In this document: positions 1-5,963 of the stretch, piece by piece
Numbering within the stretch: the stretch's first letter is position 1
Layout of the letters: every line of letters begins with the position of its first letter
From: Candidatus Omnitrophota bacterium
GTDB lineage: Bacteria > Omnitrophota > Gorgyraeia > Gygaellales > Profunditerraquicolaceae
Length of the DNA stretch: 8,874 nt
Reading direction: 5' to 3'
Assembly: GCA_028706895.1 (NCBI GenBank)
Contig: JAQTVG010000025.1
Span: 1 to 8,874 of the forward strand
Notes under the pieces: generated by a model
The model's database searches: none
The model's input: the letters and a program-made list of their open reading frames with translations, nothing else
What the model was told of the DNA's origin: nothing
Program-made: the position numbers and the translations under genes

Positions 1-557
1 TATTATATACTCTTGTCAGGGTAATAGCGCCCATACTTACATTTACTGCCGACGATTTCTGGCAGCATATTCCCAAAAGAAAAATAGATATTTCCGTGCT
101 AAGCGTCCATCTTTTGGAGTGGCCGGAGATTAAATCCGGAAAAGGCCTGCCGGAAGTTGACAACAGCGAATATGACGGTTTGGTGAAAGTAGTTTTTAAT
201 TTGATTCCTGACGTGGCAAAAGTTTTAGAGGAGAAGCGCGGTTCAGGCGTTATTGGAAGTTCTTTTGACGCCAAAATAAAACTGTTGACAAATAACGAAG
301 AACGGTATAAATTCTTAGCAAGCCTGAAAGGCGACCTTTGCGAGATTTTTAAGGTTTCGCAGGTAGAAATAGAAAAACAGGATAAACTTGATAGTGTCGC
401 CACTAAAGCTGCCAATATCCCCGACATTGCGATATTGGCTTCTAAGGCAGACGGAATTAAATGCGCGCGTTGTTGGAATTACGACATTACCGTCGGTGAA
501 TCTAAAGCACATTCTTTAATATGCAAAAGGTGCGCGTCAGTAATCGGAGAGGAGTGA
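1..557 (+). CDS. ileS: Isoleucyl-tRNA synthetase, C-terminal part (5' truncated by window edge)
   Basis: This is the 3' end of a class I aminoacyl-tRNA synthetase that charges tRNA-Ile in the cytoplasm. The open frame enters from the left edge (first full codon at 3) and ends at TGA 555-557. About 184 residues are visible: the end of the anticodon-binding helical domain (the TADDFWQHIP and SVHLLEWPEI segments fit the family) and the C-terminal zinc-binding domain. That domain has CARC (codons 462-473) and CKRC (522-533) separated by 16 residues, the same spacing as the four zinc cysteines of E. coli IleS. The catalytic HIGH/KMSKS region lies outside the window. GTG 96 is an internal codon, not a start. 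The 3' end carries the Shine-Dalgarno of the next gene, so the two are probably translationally coupled. E. coli also has ileS next to lspA; here one gene sits between them. Confidence 0.95.
   Translation, partial: LYTLVRVIAPILTFTADDFWQHIPKRKIDISVLSVHLLEWPEIKSGKGLPEVDNSEYDGLVKVVFNLIPDVAKVLEEKRGSGVIGSSFDAKIKLLTNNEERYKFLASLKGDLCEIFKVSQVEIEKQDKLDSVATKAANIPDIAILASKADGIKCARCWNYDITVGESKAHSLICKRCASVIGEE
546..554 (+). promoter_or_regulatory. Ribosome binding site for the TraR/DksA-family gene
   Basis: GGAGAGGAG lies inside the last codons of ileS. Its AGGAG core ends 8 bases before TTG 563, an ideal spacing. It is too close to GTG 554 for that core to serve it, although the first GGAG could at 4 bases. 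It argues against ATG 521, which has no such site. Confidence 0.6.
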
Positions 558-562
558 AAAAG

Positions 563-946
563 TTGAGAAATAAATTTACTAAAAAAGAATTGGAGTATTT
601 TAAGAAATTAATCTTGAAAATGAAAGATAAGATTCTCGCCGAGATAAAGCATATATCGGAAGATACCTTAAAGAAATCCCAAAAAGATGCTTCAGGGGAT
701 ATATCAGGTTATACCTATCATATGGCAGATGTCGCGTCTGATACATACGATAGGGAGTTTTCCATGGGTATTGCTTCTGATGAAAGGCAGTCCTTGTATG
801 AGTTAGATGATGCCATAAAGAAAATAGAAGAAGGGACATTCGGTATATGCGAGGAATGTAAATCTGCTATCACCAAGAGCAGGTTAAAAGTAGTGCCCTT
901 CGCCAGGCTTTGCATTAAGTGCCAAGAGAAAAGAGAGAAAAAATAA
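563..946 (+). CDS. TraR/DksA-type C4 zinc-finger protein (YteA/YocK-like)
   Basis: A small protein of about 127 residues predicted to bind RNA polymerase through its secondary channel, like DksA/TraR relatives, and to modulate initiation. It has a basic helical N-terminal half that should form a coiled-coil hairpin, then a C-terminal finger starting CEEC and ending CIKC, with 17 residues between the cysteine pairs, followed by a lysine-rich tail. The segment HMADVASDTYDREFS resembles the H-x-AD-(I/V)-x-(T/S)-(E/D)-x-YERE region I recall from Bacillus YteA/YocK. It does not keep the DxxDxA tip of E. coli DksA, so DksA-like activity is uncertain. Start choice: TTG 563 has the best-spaced SD. 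GTG 554, overlapping the ileS stop, is a close second. ATG 521 would overlap ileS by 37 bases without an SD. It lies between ileS and lspA in the same operon. Confidence 0.85.
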   Translation: MRNKFTKKELEYFKKLILKMKDKILAEIKHISEDTLKKSQKDASGDISGYTYHMADVASDTYDREFSMGIASDERQSLYELDDAIKKIEEGTFGICEECKSAITKSRLKVVPFARLCIKCQEKREKK

Positions 947-959
947 CCGCCAACTTCCG

Positions 960-1415
960 ATGATTTTTATCATCGCCCTGTCCGTCATTATCCTGGACCA
1001 GTTTACCAAATTGCTTGTCACAAGAGAGTTATTGTTAAGCCAGTCTATCCCTTTGATGAAAGGGGTATTTCATCTTACGCTTGTGCATAACCGGGGCGCC
1101 GCTTTCGGCATCCTAAAAAATCAGACCCCATTATTTATACTCGTTTCTATAATCGCCGTAATCCTGATTTATTTTGCCCTGCGGGGTAAACAATATAAAA
1201 AGCTCTCTGTTTACAACATATCTTTAGCTTTTATTTTATCAGGCGCTCTGGGAAATTTAATAGACAGGCTTCGTTTCGGGTATGTAATTGACTTTCTTGA
1301 TTTTCGCGTATGGCCGGTATTTAATGTAGCTGACAGCGCTATAACCATAGGAGCCATACTTTTGGGATATTCAGTATTAACAAACAAAGAAACTAAAACC
1401 GGAAAGGCGCGATAA
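960..1415 (+). CDS. lspA: Lipoprotein signal peptidase (signal peptidase II)
   Basis: An inner-membrane aspartyl protease that removes the signal peptide of diacylglyceryl-modified prolipoproteins. At 151 residues it is a normal length for the family. Visible landmarks: a first membrane helix holding DQFTK (13-17), NRGAAFG (44-50), GNLIDR (98-103), VIDF with Asp111 and FNVADS with Asp125. The last two correspond to the catalytic aspartate pair. Four hydrophobic segments are apparent (about 1-20, 56-74, 84-101, 120-141). ATG 960 is the only reasonable start: it follows the previous stop by 13 bases and gives the family's usual short N-terminus before DQxTK. No clear SD is visible, so translation may depend on coupling. 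The next gene, lgt, encodes the preceding step of the same pathway. Confidence 0.97.
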   Translation: MIFIIALSVIILDQFTKLLVTRELLLSQSIPLMKGVFHLTLVHNRGAAFGILKNQTPLFILVSIIAVILIYFALRGKQYKKLSVYNISLAFILSGALGNLIDRLRFGYVIDFLDFRVWPVFNVADSAITIGAILLGYSVLTNKETKTGKAR

Positions 1416-1416
1416 C

Positions 1417-2151
1417 ATGCATCCGATAATATGCACAATAGGCCCGTTTAACGTTTATTCTTACGGCTTTATGCTTGCGGTGGCTTTCCTTATAAGTTCA
1501 TCCCTGGCTGTTTTACAGGCTAAAAAACAGAATATTAATCCAGACATAGTTTTTAACCTTTCTTTTATAGCTTTTGTCGCCGGGATAATCGGCGCGCGCG
1601 CTTTCTATATAACCGAGAATATAAGTTATTACTTAAGGAACCCTGTTGAGATAATAATGTTTCAGCGCGGGGGGCTGTCTTGGTTCGGGGGGCTTTTGGC
1701 AGGGACTATTTGCGCAGTAATATATTTACAGAAGAAAAAGATACCCATATATAAGATACTTGACTTAATGAGCCCGTTTGTGGCCCTTGGGCAGGCAATC
1801 GGCAGGATAGGTTGTTTATTGAACGGTTGTTGCTACGGCAAGGTATCTGTCAAATATGGGGTTTATTTTCAGATACACGACGCATTCCTTATTCCTACGC
1901 AACTTTATTCCGCCTTGGTTTTATTCATGGGCTATCTGGTATTAAGGTTTTTGCAGGAGAGATCCCATAAAGCAGGCGAGGTATTCTTTGCCTACCTTTT
2001 GCTTTACTCAACAAGCAGGTTTATCATTGAGTTTTGGCGCGCTGATAATGAGGTTATTGCTCTCGGCCTGACTCTATTCCAATTTTTAAGCATTGCGATA
2101 TTCTGCATTGCTCTCTGGAAGTTCATTTTAATTAAAAAATCCCGTAATTAA
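1417..2151 (+). CDS. lgt: Prolipoprotein diacylglyceryl transferase
   Basis: A polytopic inner-membrane enzyme that transfers diacylglycerol from phosphatidylglycerol to the lipobox cysteine, the step before LspA. At 244 residues it is slightly shorter than E. coli Lgt. N-terminal IGPFNVYSYG is typical. The signature is GRIGCLLNGCCYG (129-141), with Arg130 matching the essential E. coli Arg143. Near the C-terminus, SRFIIEFWRAD (200-210) carries the conserved arginines. The segment GGLSWFGG (85-92) has Phe90 where E. coli has essential His103 (MSFHGG). Aromatic replacement here, with a Cys-rich signature, also occurs in Geobacter-like Lgt as I recall it, so I read this as a lineage variant rather than a dead enzyme. 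Seven or so hydrophobic helices fit the family. One base separates it from lspA; GGAAAGG at 1401-1407 can act as SD. Confidence 0.96.
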   Translation: MHPIICTIGPFNVYSYGFMLAVAFLISSSLAVLQAKKQNINPDIVFNLSFIAFVAGIIGARAFYITENISYYLRNPVEIIMFQRGGLSWFGGLLAGTICAVIYLQKKKIPIYKILDLMSPFVALGQAIGRIGCLLNGCCYGKVSVKYGVYFQIHDAFLIPTQLYSALVLFMGYLVLRFLQERSHKAGEVFFAYLLLYSTSRFIIEFWRADNEVIALGLTLFQFLSIAIFCIALWKFILIKKSRN

Positions 2152-2152
2152 C

Positions 2153-3064
2153 ATGCAGGAACATATTTTAAAGGTCCTGGCTCAGGAAGCAAATAGCCGC
2201 CTGGATTTATTCATTGCTGATTTCTCCAGGAATAATAATCTTGGTATTTCACGCACTTCTATCCAAAAGTTGATTTCAGGGGGCAAAGTAACGGTGAATG
2301 GCTCAAGCTCGGCAAAGCCGCACCTGAAATTAAAAGAAGGAGACGAAGTCAAGATACGCATTGAAGACAAATCGCCCGGCGTTATCAGCGCAGAAGATAT
2401 ACCTTTAGATATAGTTTATGAAGATGAAGACCTCGCAGTAATAAATAAACATCCGGGTATAGTTGTACATCCTGCCCCGGGCAATCCCGAACATACACTG
2501 GTAAATGCCCTGCTGCACCACTTTAAAAACTTATCGGATATCAATCCGCACAGGCCGGGTATCGTGCATAGGCTGGATAAAGAAACTTCCGGCCTTTTGG
2601 TTATCGCCAAGAATAATCCTGCGCATTTGTCTTTAGCCAAGCAATTCGCCGCTCATAGCATTAAACGCAAATATATCGCATTAGTAAAAGGCAGGGTGGA
2701 TTTTGATGAGAATGTTATTGAACTGCCGATAGGCAGGCACCCATACAAAAGAAAAAATATGTCGGTCGGCTTTGGTAAGAATACAAAATACGCCAAAACT
2801 TTTTACCATACCCTTAAGCGAGGCAGTGATTTTAGCCTGCTGGAGCTGGAACCTTTTACAGGCAGGACGCATCAGTTAAGGGTGCATCTTGCTTTTTTAG
2901 GGCACCCTATTTTGGGTGATTCTAAATACGGGAAAAATAATGAATTCAGCCGTTTAGCTTTGCACGCCAAATACCTCGGTTTTACCCACCCTCGCACCGG
3001 TAAATTCGTAGAGTTTTCTTGCAAATTGCCTCTAAAATTCAGTGAGTTTCTGGATAAGAAATGA
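2153..3064 (+). CDS. rluD: RluD-family 23S rRNA pseudouridine synthase
   Basis: An RNA-modifying enzyme that isomerises uridines to pseudouridine, in this family usually in 23S rRNA helix 69 (RluD) or related sites. At 303 residues its length is normal. Order of domains: an N-terminal S4 RNA-binding domain (about 15-72, with SRTSIQKLISGGKVTVNG), then the RsuA/RluA catalytic domain with VVHPAPGN (104-111), the catalytic motif HRLDKETSG (139-147) in which Asp142 is the nucleophile, RKYIALVKG, and GRTHQLRVHLAFLGHPILGD near the end. Exact target sites cannot be told from sequence alone, so RluD rather than another RluA/C/D member is an assignment by architecture. ATG 2153 follows the lgt stop by one base. 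It is probably the last gene of the first operon, because a promoter begins 46 bases after its stop. Confidence 0.93.
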   Translation: MQEHILKVLAQEANSRLDLFIADFSRNNNLGISRTSIQKLISGGKVTVNGSSSAKPHLKLKEGDEVKIRIEDKSPGVISAEDIPLDIVYEDEDLAVINKHPGIVVHPAPGNPEHTLVNALLHHFKNLSDINPHRPGIVHRLDKETSGLLVIAKNNPAHLSLAKQFAAHSIKRKYIALVKGRVDFDENVIELPIGRHPYKRKNMSVGFGKNTKYAKTFYHTLKRGSDFSLLELEPFTGRTHQLRVHLAFLGHPILGDSKYGKNNEFSRLALHAKYLGFTHPRTGKFVEFSCKLPLKFSEFLDKK

Positions 3065-3110
3065 ATTTGCCAACAGGTTGCGGCATATGCACTTATTTAA
3101 AAAATAAAAC

Positions 3111-3138
3111 TTGATTTTTGATATGCTGTTGCTATAAT
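3111..3138 (+). promoter_or_regulatory. Sigma70-type promoter for the coiled-coil protein / aroA unit
   Basis: TTGATT (3111-3116), a 16-base spacer and a perfect TATAAT (3133-3138). An A/T-only stretch (about 3094-3109) lies just upstream and could act as an UP element. The expected start of transcription is near 3145, giving a leader of about 24 bases before ATG 3169. Its position inside the longer TTG-initiated reading (from 3118) shows that the longer reading is not the gene start. Confidence 0.75.
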
Positions 3139-3153
3139 AAAAAGAAAATAAAA

Positions 3154-3161
3154 GAGGGAGG
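3154..3161 (+). promoter_or_regulatory. Ribosome binding site fixing the coiled-coil protein start
   Basis: GAGGGAGG ends 7 bases before ATG 3169. It is strong and well placed, and decides this start over TTG 3118. Confidence 0.85.
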
Positions 3162-3168
3162 TTTATAT

Positions 3169-4047
3169 ATGGAAGCTCTTACTAATACCAAAGTGGAGGG
3201 TCAGATGCCGGAAAAACCAAAATTTATTATAATCGCTTTTATTCTATTAATAGTACTTTCTTTGGCTTTTGCCGGAAGCGGATTCTATCTTTTGCAGAAA
3301 GAAAAAGTAAGGAGCGCAAACCTCCAGGAACAATTAGATAGCTTAAAAACAAAACTAAGTGCCGCAGAAGCAAGGCTTGAAGAATACAAAAAGACAATTT
3401 CCACGCTTGACGCTAAACTTAAGGATGCTCAAACTAATATTGATACATTGACCGCTACCATAGACCAGGAGACAAAGGCCAAGCAGGAAGCGCTGGACCA
3501 GGTAAGGCAATTAAGGGCTGACTTGGAGCAGCAAAAACAATTAAGGTCTGATTTAGAGACAAAACTTCAGCAGGTTCAAAAGGATACAGATAGTGTTCAG
3601 GCGCAGCTCAAGGATCTTAACGCGCAAAGAGAAAAGTTGCAGGCAAAGATAAAGGATTTAGAGGCGCAAGCTCAACAAGCGCAGGCAGCGCAATCTAAAG
3701 GCGTGGAATTAGGCACAATTGTAGTGGGCTCAGATACTGCCGGTAAAGTTCCCGCAAAACCGGCAGATAAGCCATCCGCAAAACAATCTAAGCAACAAAA
3801 AAGCGCCCCTGCCCTGGAAGGAAAAGTATTGGTTGTAAATAAAGATTACAGTTTTGTCGTAATAAACCTGGGCAATAAGGACGGCGTCGCAGTAGGAAAT
3901 GTATTCGCCCTGTATCATGGCAATAAGTATTTAGGGGATATCAAGGTAGAAAAAGTCCACGATTCTATGTCAGCAGCGGATTTCGGAAGCCCGTCGATGA
4001 AAGACGCAGTTGCCGAAGGGGATAAGGTCGTGTTCAAGGCTAAATGA
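3169..4047 (+). CDS. Membrane-anchored coiled-coil protein with C-terminal beta-rich (FlgT_C/SH3-like) domain
   Basis: A protein of 292 residues with no named function that I recognise. Layout: a short polar N-terminus (1-18); one membrane helix (about 19-42); a long charged, Q/A/K-rich coiled coil (about 43-176) with regular leucines; a Lys/Pro/Ala/Gln linker (about 189-215); and a C-terminal domain (about 217-292) containing GKVLVVNKDYSFVVINLG, KDGVAVGNVFALYHG and KYLGDIKVEKVHDSMSAA. That pattern, a turn-rich beta fold with a GxxxGxxF-like knuckle, resembles the C-terminal domain of FlgT and similar periplasmic domains. This is a resemblance, not a proven match. The topology suggests the coil and beta domain lie in the periplasm, as in MreC. 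Within the coil a 10-codon unit is duplicated (codons 114-120 and 124-130 nearly identical). It has its own promoter and overlaps aroA by 4 bases. Confidence 0.85.
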   Translation: MEALTNTKVEGQMPEKPKFIIIAFILLIVLSLAFAGSGFYLLQKEKVRSANLQEQLDSLKTKLSAAEARLEEYKKTISTLDAKLKDAQTNIDTLTATIDQETKAKQEALDQVRQLRADLEQQKQLRSDLETKLQQVQKDTDSVQAQLKDLNAQREKLQAKIKDLEAQAQQAQAAQSKGVELGTIVVGSDTAGKVPAKPADKPSAKQSKQQKSAPALEGKVLVVNKDYSFVVINLGNKDGVAVGNVFALYHGNKYLGDIKVEKVHDSMSAADFGSPSMKDAVAEGDKVVFKAK

Positions 4048-5369
4048 GTCTTTTTTTAGTCAAGCAAGCCTCGCGCGCTAAAGGGGGAATTGCTCTTTTA
4101 GGCGATAAATCTATAGCAAGCCGTTCTGTAATTATAAGCGCGTTAAGCCAGGGTAAAACCACAATTAAGAATTTCCCTCCTAACGAAGACTGCCTCTACG
4201 CAGTAAAAACTTTCAGGAAGCTTGGAATAAAAATAATACAAAATAAAAATGCCGGCAGAATTACCGTCTACGGCAAAGGGCTTTATGGTTTAAGAAAACC
4301 TAAGGGGCCAATTTTTACCGGCGACTCCGGGACTGTTTTCAGGCTTACATTAGGGGTCCTCGCCGGGCAGGACTTTCCTGTTACTTTGACCGCGGGCAAA
4401 TCTCTTTCCCAAAGGCCGATGTTGCGCGTAACTTCGCCATTAAGGATGATGGGAGCGGTTATAAAATCAAAAAAACAAAAATCAAAATCAGAAGAGTATC
4501 CGCCTGTTACCGTTAAGGGCGCCTGCCTTAATTCAATTATCTATAAAATGCCTGTTGCTTCCGCTCAGGTGAAATCATCTATATTGTTAGCCGGCCTTTA
4601 TGCCAAGGGGCAAACGTGCGTTATTGAGCCGATTAAAACGCGCGACCATACAGAACGCATGCTAAAATTGTTTAGGGCGGGCATACAAACAAAGGCAGGT
4701 AAAATAATTATAAAAGGTAGGCGGGGGTTGATTTCTCCGGGAGAGTTCTCTATACCGGGAGATATTTCTTCAGCGGCCTTTTTTATGGTTTTAGGGGCGA
4801 TACTGCCGAATTCGCGGATTCTAATGAAGGGCGTAAATTTAAATTCTTCCAGGACAGGCATACTTGATGTTTTAAAAAGAATGGGGTTAGATATAGAAAT
4901 CAGGAAGCCAAAGTCCAAAAACAGGATTTATGAGCCGATGGGTGATTTGATAATCAGGAGCAGCAGATTAAAAGGCACGATAGTCAAAAAAGAAGAGGTG
5001 CCTGTGTTGATAGACGAATTGCCTATTTTGATGGTAGCAGCCTGTTTTGCCGAAGGTAAGAGCGTCTTTGAAGGTATCAGTGAGTTACGCGTAAAAGAAA
5101 CAGACCGCGCAGAATCAATGACGCAGAACCTGGCTAAGATGGGAGCTGATATTAAAGTCCTTAAAACGCCTAAATCGGAAAAGATTATAATTCAAGGATG
5201 TAATCCGCTTAGGGGTGCCAGCGTCAGGAGCTTTGGAGACCATCGCACTGCAATGAGTATGGTTGTTGCCGGCCTCGCAGCTAAAGGCGTGACCCGCATA
5301 GATGATGTTACTTGCATCAATAAATCCTTCCCTAATTTCTTAAGCCTATTAAAGTCTATTATCCGATAA
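4044..5369 (+). CDS. aroA: 5-enolpyruvylshikimate-3-phosphate synthase, class II-like
   Basis: The sixth step of the shikimate pathway: joins phosphoenolpyruvate and shikimate-3-phosphate in the cytoplasm. At 441 residues the length is typical. Two inverse alpha/beta domains can be followed by motif: GDKSIASR (20-27; Lys22, Ser23, Arg27), GDSGTVFRL (93-101), QRPM (Arg124), ASAQVKSS (172-179), RDHTE (200-204), IDELPIL with catalytic Asp324, RVKETDR with Glu352 and Arg355, FGDHRTAM with His400/Arg401, and NKSFPNF with Lys427. GDKS, SAQVK and RDHTE are class II-type motifs. Position 94 is Asp where E. coli has Asn. Codons 141-149 form a Lys/Ser-rich insert encoded by an A-rich tract. The start ATG overlaps the previous stop (ATGA), with AAGG just upstream (4036-4039), indicating translational coupling. 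The functional link to the coiled-coil gene is not obvious. Confidence 0.96.
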   Translation: MSLFLVKQASRAKGGIALLGDKSIASRSVIISALSQGKTTIKNFPPNEDCLYAVKTFRKLGIKIIQNKNAGRITVYGKGLYGLRKPKGPIFTGDSGTVFRLTLGVLAGQDFPVTLTAGKSLSQRPMLRVTSPLRMMGAVIKSKKQKSKSEEYPPVTVKGACLNSIIYKMPVASAQVKSSILLAGLYAKGQTCVIEPIKTRDHTERMLKLFRAGIQTKAGKIIIKGRRGLISPGEFSIPGDISSAAFFMVLGAILPNSRILMKGVNLNSSRTGILDVLKRMGLDIEIRKPKSKNRIYEPMGDLIIRSSRLKGTIVKKEEVPVLIDELPILMVAACFAEGKSVFEGISELRVKETDRAESMTQNLAKMGADIKVLKTPKSEKIIIQGCNPLRGASVRSFGDHRTAMSMVVAGLAAKGVTRIDDVTCINKSFPNFLSLLKSIIR

Positions 5370-5407
5370 AAAGTGTCTCTGGCAATTGATAATATTATTT
5401 TGCGTTC

Positions 5408-5469
5408 GGCTTGTCTTGTTTCTCGTGAGCACCGCTCGAATTTTCTAGATGCTCACAAGAAACGAAGCC
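5408..5469 (+). repeat. Long imperfect inverted repeat (hairpin) between aroA and the prepilin gene
   Basis: Arms GTTTCTCGTGAGC (5418-5430) and GCTCACAAGAAAC (5451-5463) are complementary at 12 of 13 positions (one C/A mismatch) around a 20-base loop. An outer GGCTT (5408-5412) / AAGCC (5465-5469) stem extends it across small bulges. No T-run follows on either strand, so it is not a canonical intrinsic terminator. A competing small hairpin, GAGC-ACC-GCTC (5427-5437), overlaps the left arm. The 154-base gap between the genes otherwise holds only the prepilin promoter. Confidence 0.75.
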
Positions 5470-5488
5470 AATTCACCCGCAAAAAAAC

Positions 5489-5516
5489 TTGCAACACTTA
5501 TCGAGAGTGGTATAAT
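5489..5516 (+). promoter_or_regulatory. Extended -10 promoter of the prepilin gene
   Basis: TTGCAA (5489-5494), a 16-base spacer and TATAAT (5511-5516), preceded by TGG, which gives an extended -10 (TGnTATAAT). A run of seven A (5481-5487) lies just upstream. The usual start of transcription, 6-8 bases after the -10, is 5522-5524, on or next to the ATG of the gene. Confidence 0.75.
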
Positions 5517-5523
5517 CAACCAT

Positions 5524-5955
5524 ATGAACCGCAATAAAGCTTTTACTCTCCTTGAACTCATCGTAGTAATCATTATTATAGGCATTCTTGCTACCTTAGG
5601 CCTTACTCAATATACCAGGATAGTAGAGAAAGGGAGGAAGGCCGAAGCCGCCGCAATACTTGGCGAGGCCCGTACTCTTCAAAGTGCATATTATACCCAA
5701 AATGGCGCTTGGGCGACTTCTTATACTGATTTAGGAATATCAGTTCCTGCTTCTTGCACATCCACACACTATTATTCGTATACCATATATTCTGATGCTT
5801 CTGGCACAAGAGGCGTTGGGGCGAGGTGTACTAGCGGAGGAAAGTCGCCGAATTGGACAGGAACGGGCTATTGTGTAGCAGTATGGTCTGAACATCTTCC
5901 GGGCGATACACATCCGGACATAGAATGGAACGGGTGTGGTGGAGGATGCCCATAA
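5524..5955 (+). CDS. Type IV pilin / T2SS-like pseudopilin precursor
   Basis: A prepilin of 143 residues. It has a class III signal: a 6-residue basic leader MNRNKA, then FTLLELIVVIIIIGILATLG, with Glu at mature position +5 and a hydrophobic N-terminal helix (mature about 1-21). A prepilin peptidase would cut between Ala6 and Phe7; Ala rather than the commoner Gly is at -1. The globular part starts with GRKAEAAAILGEARTLQSAYY, an amphipathic helix typical of small pseudopilins, and a Cys-rich C-terminus follows (Cys78, 102, 117, 138, 142; ends CGGGCP). ATG 5524 is chosen because it gives the canonical leader. The in-frame ATG 5449 would bury the leader and start inside the inverted repeat. There is no SD in range. 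It stands alone between aroA and mreB with no assembly ATPase, platform or peptidase nearby, so the machine it serves must be encoded elsewhere. Confidence 0.9.
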   Translation: MNRNKAFTLLELIVVIIIIGILATLGLTQYTRIVEKGRKAEAAAILGEARTLQSAYYTQNGAWATSYTDLGISVPASCTSTHYYSYTIYSDASGTRGVGARCTSGGKSPNWTGTGYCVAVWSEHLPGDTHPDIEWNGCGGGCP

Positions 5956-5963
5956 ATTTTTAT

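Noticed and set aside
521..562. ATG 521 as start of the TraR/DksA-type gene
   Set aside because: It overlaps ileS by 37 bases without an SD. The GGAGAGGAG site favours TTG 563 (or GTG 554).
3083..3105. GCATATGC palindrome and AT-only inverted repeat after rluD as operator or terminator
   Set aside because: The palindrome is 8 bases only and the AT hairpin is weak with no U-run. Both are within chance expectation for AT-rich intergenic DNA.
3118..3168. TTG 3118 as start of the coiled-coil gene
   Set aside because: It lies between the -35 and -10 of a strong promoter, upstream of the expected transcript start. ATG 3169 has an excellent SD.
5449..5955. Longer prepilin reading starting at ATG 5449
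   Set aside because: It would add 25 residues before the class III leader, has no SD, begins inside the inverted repeat and reads through the extended -10 promoter. The canonical leader begins at 5524.
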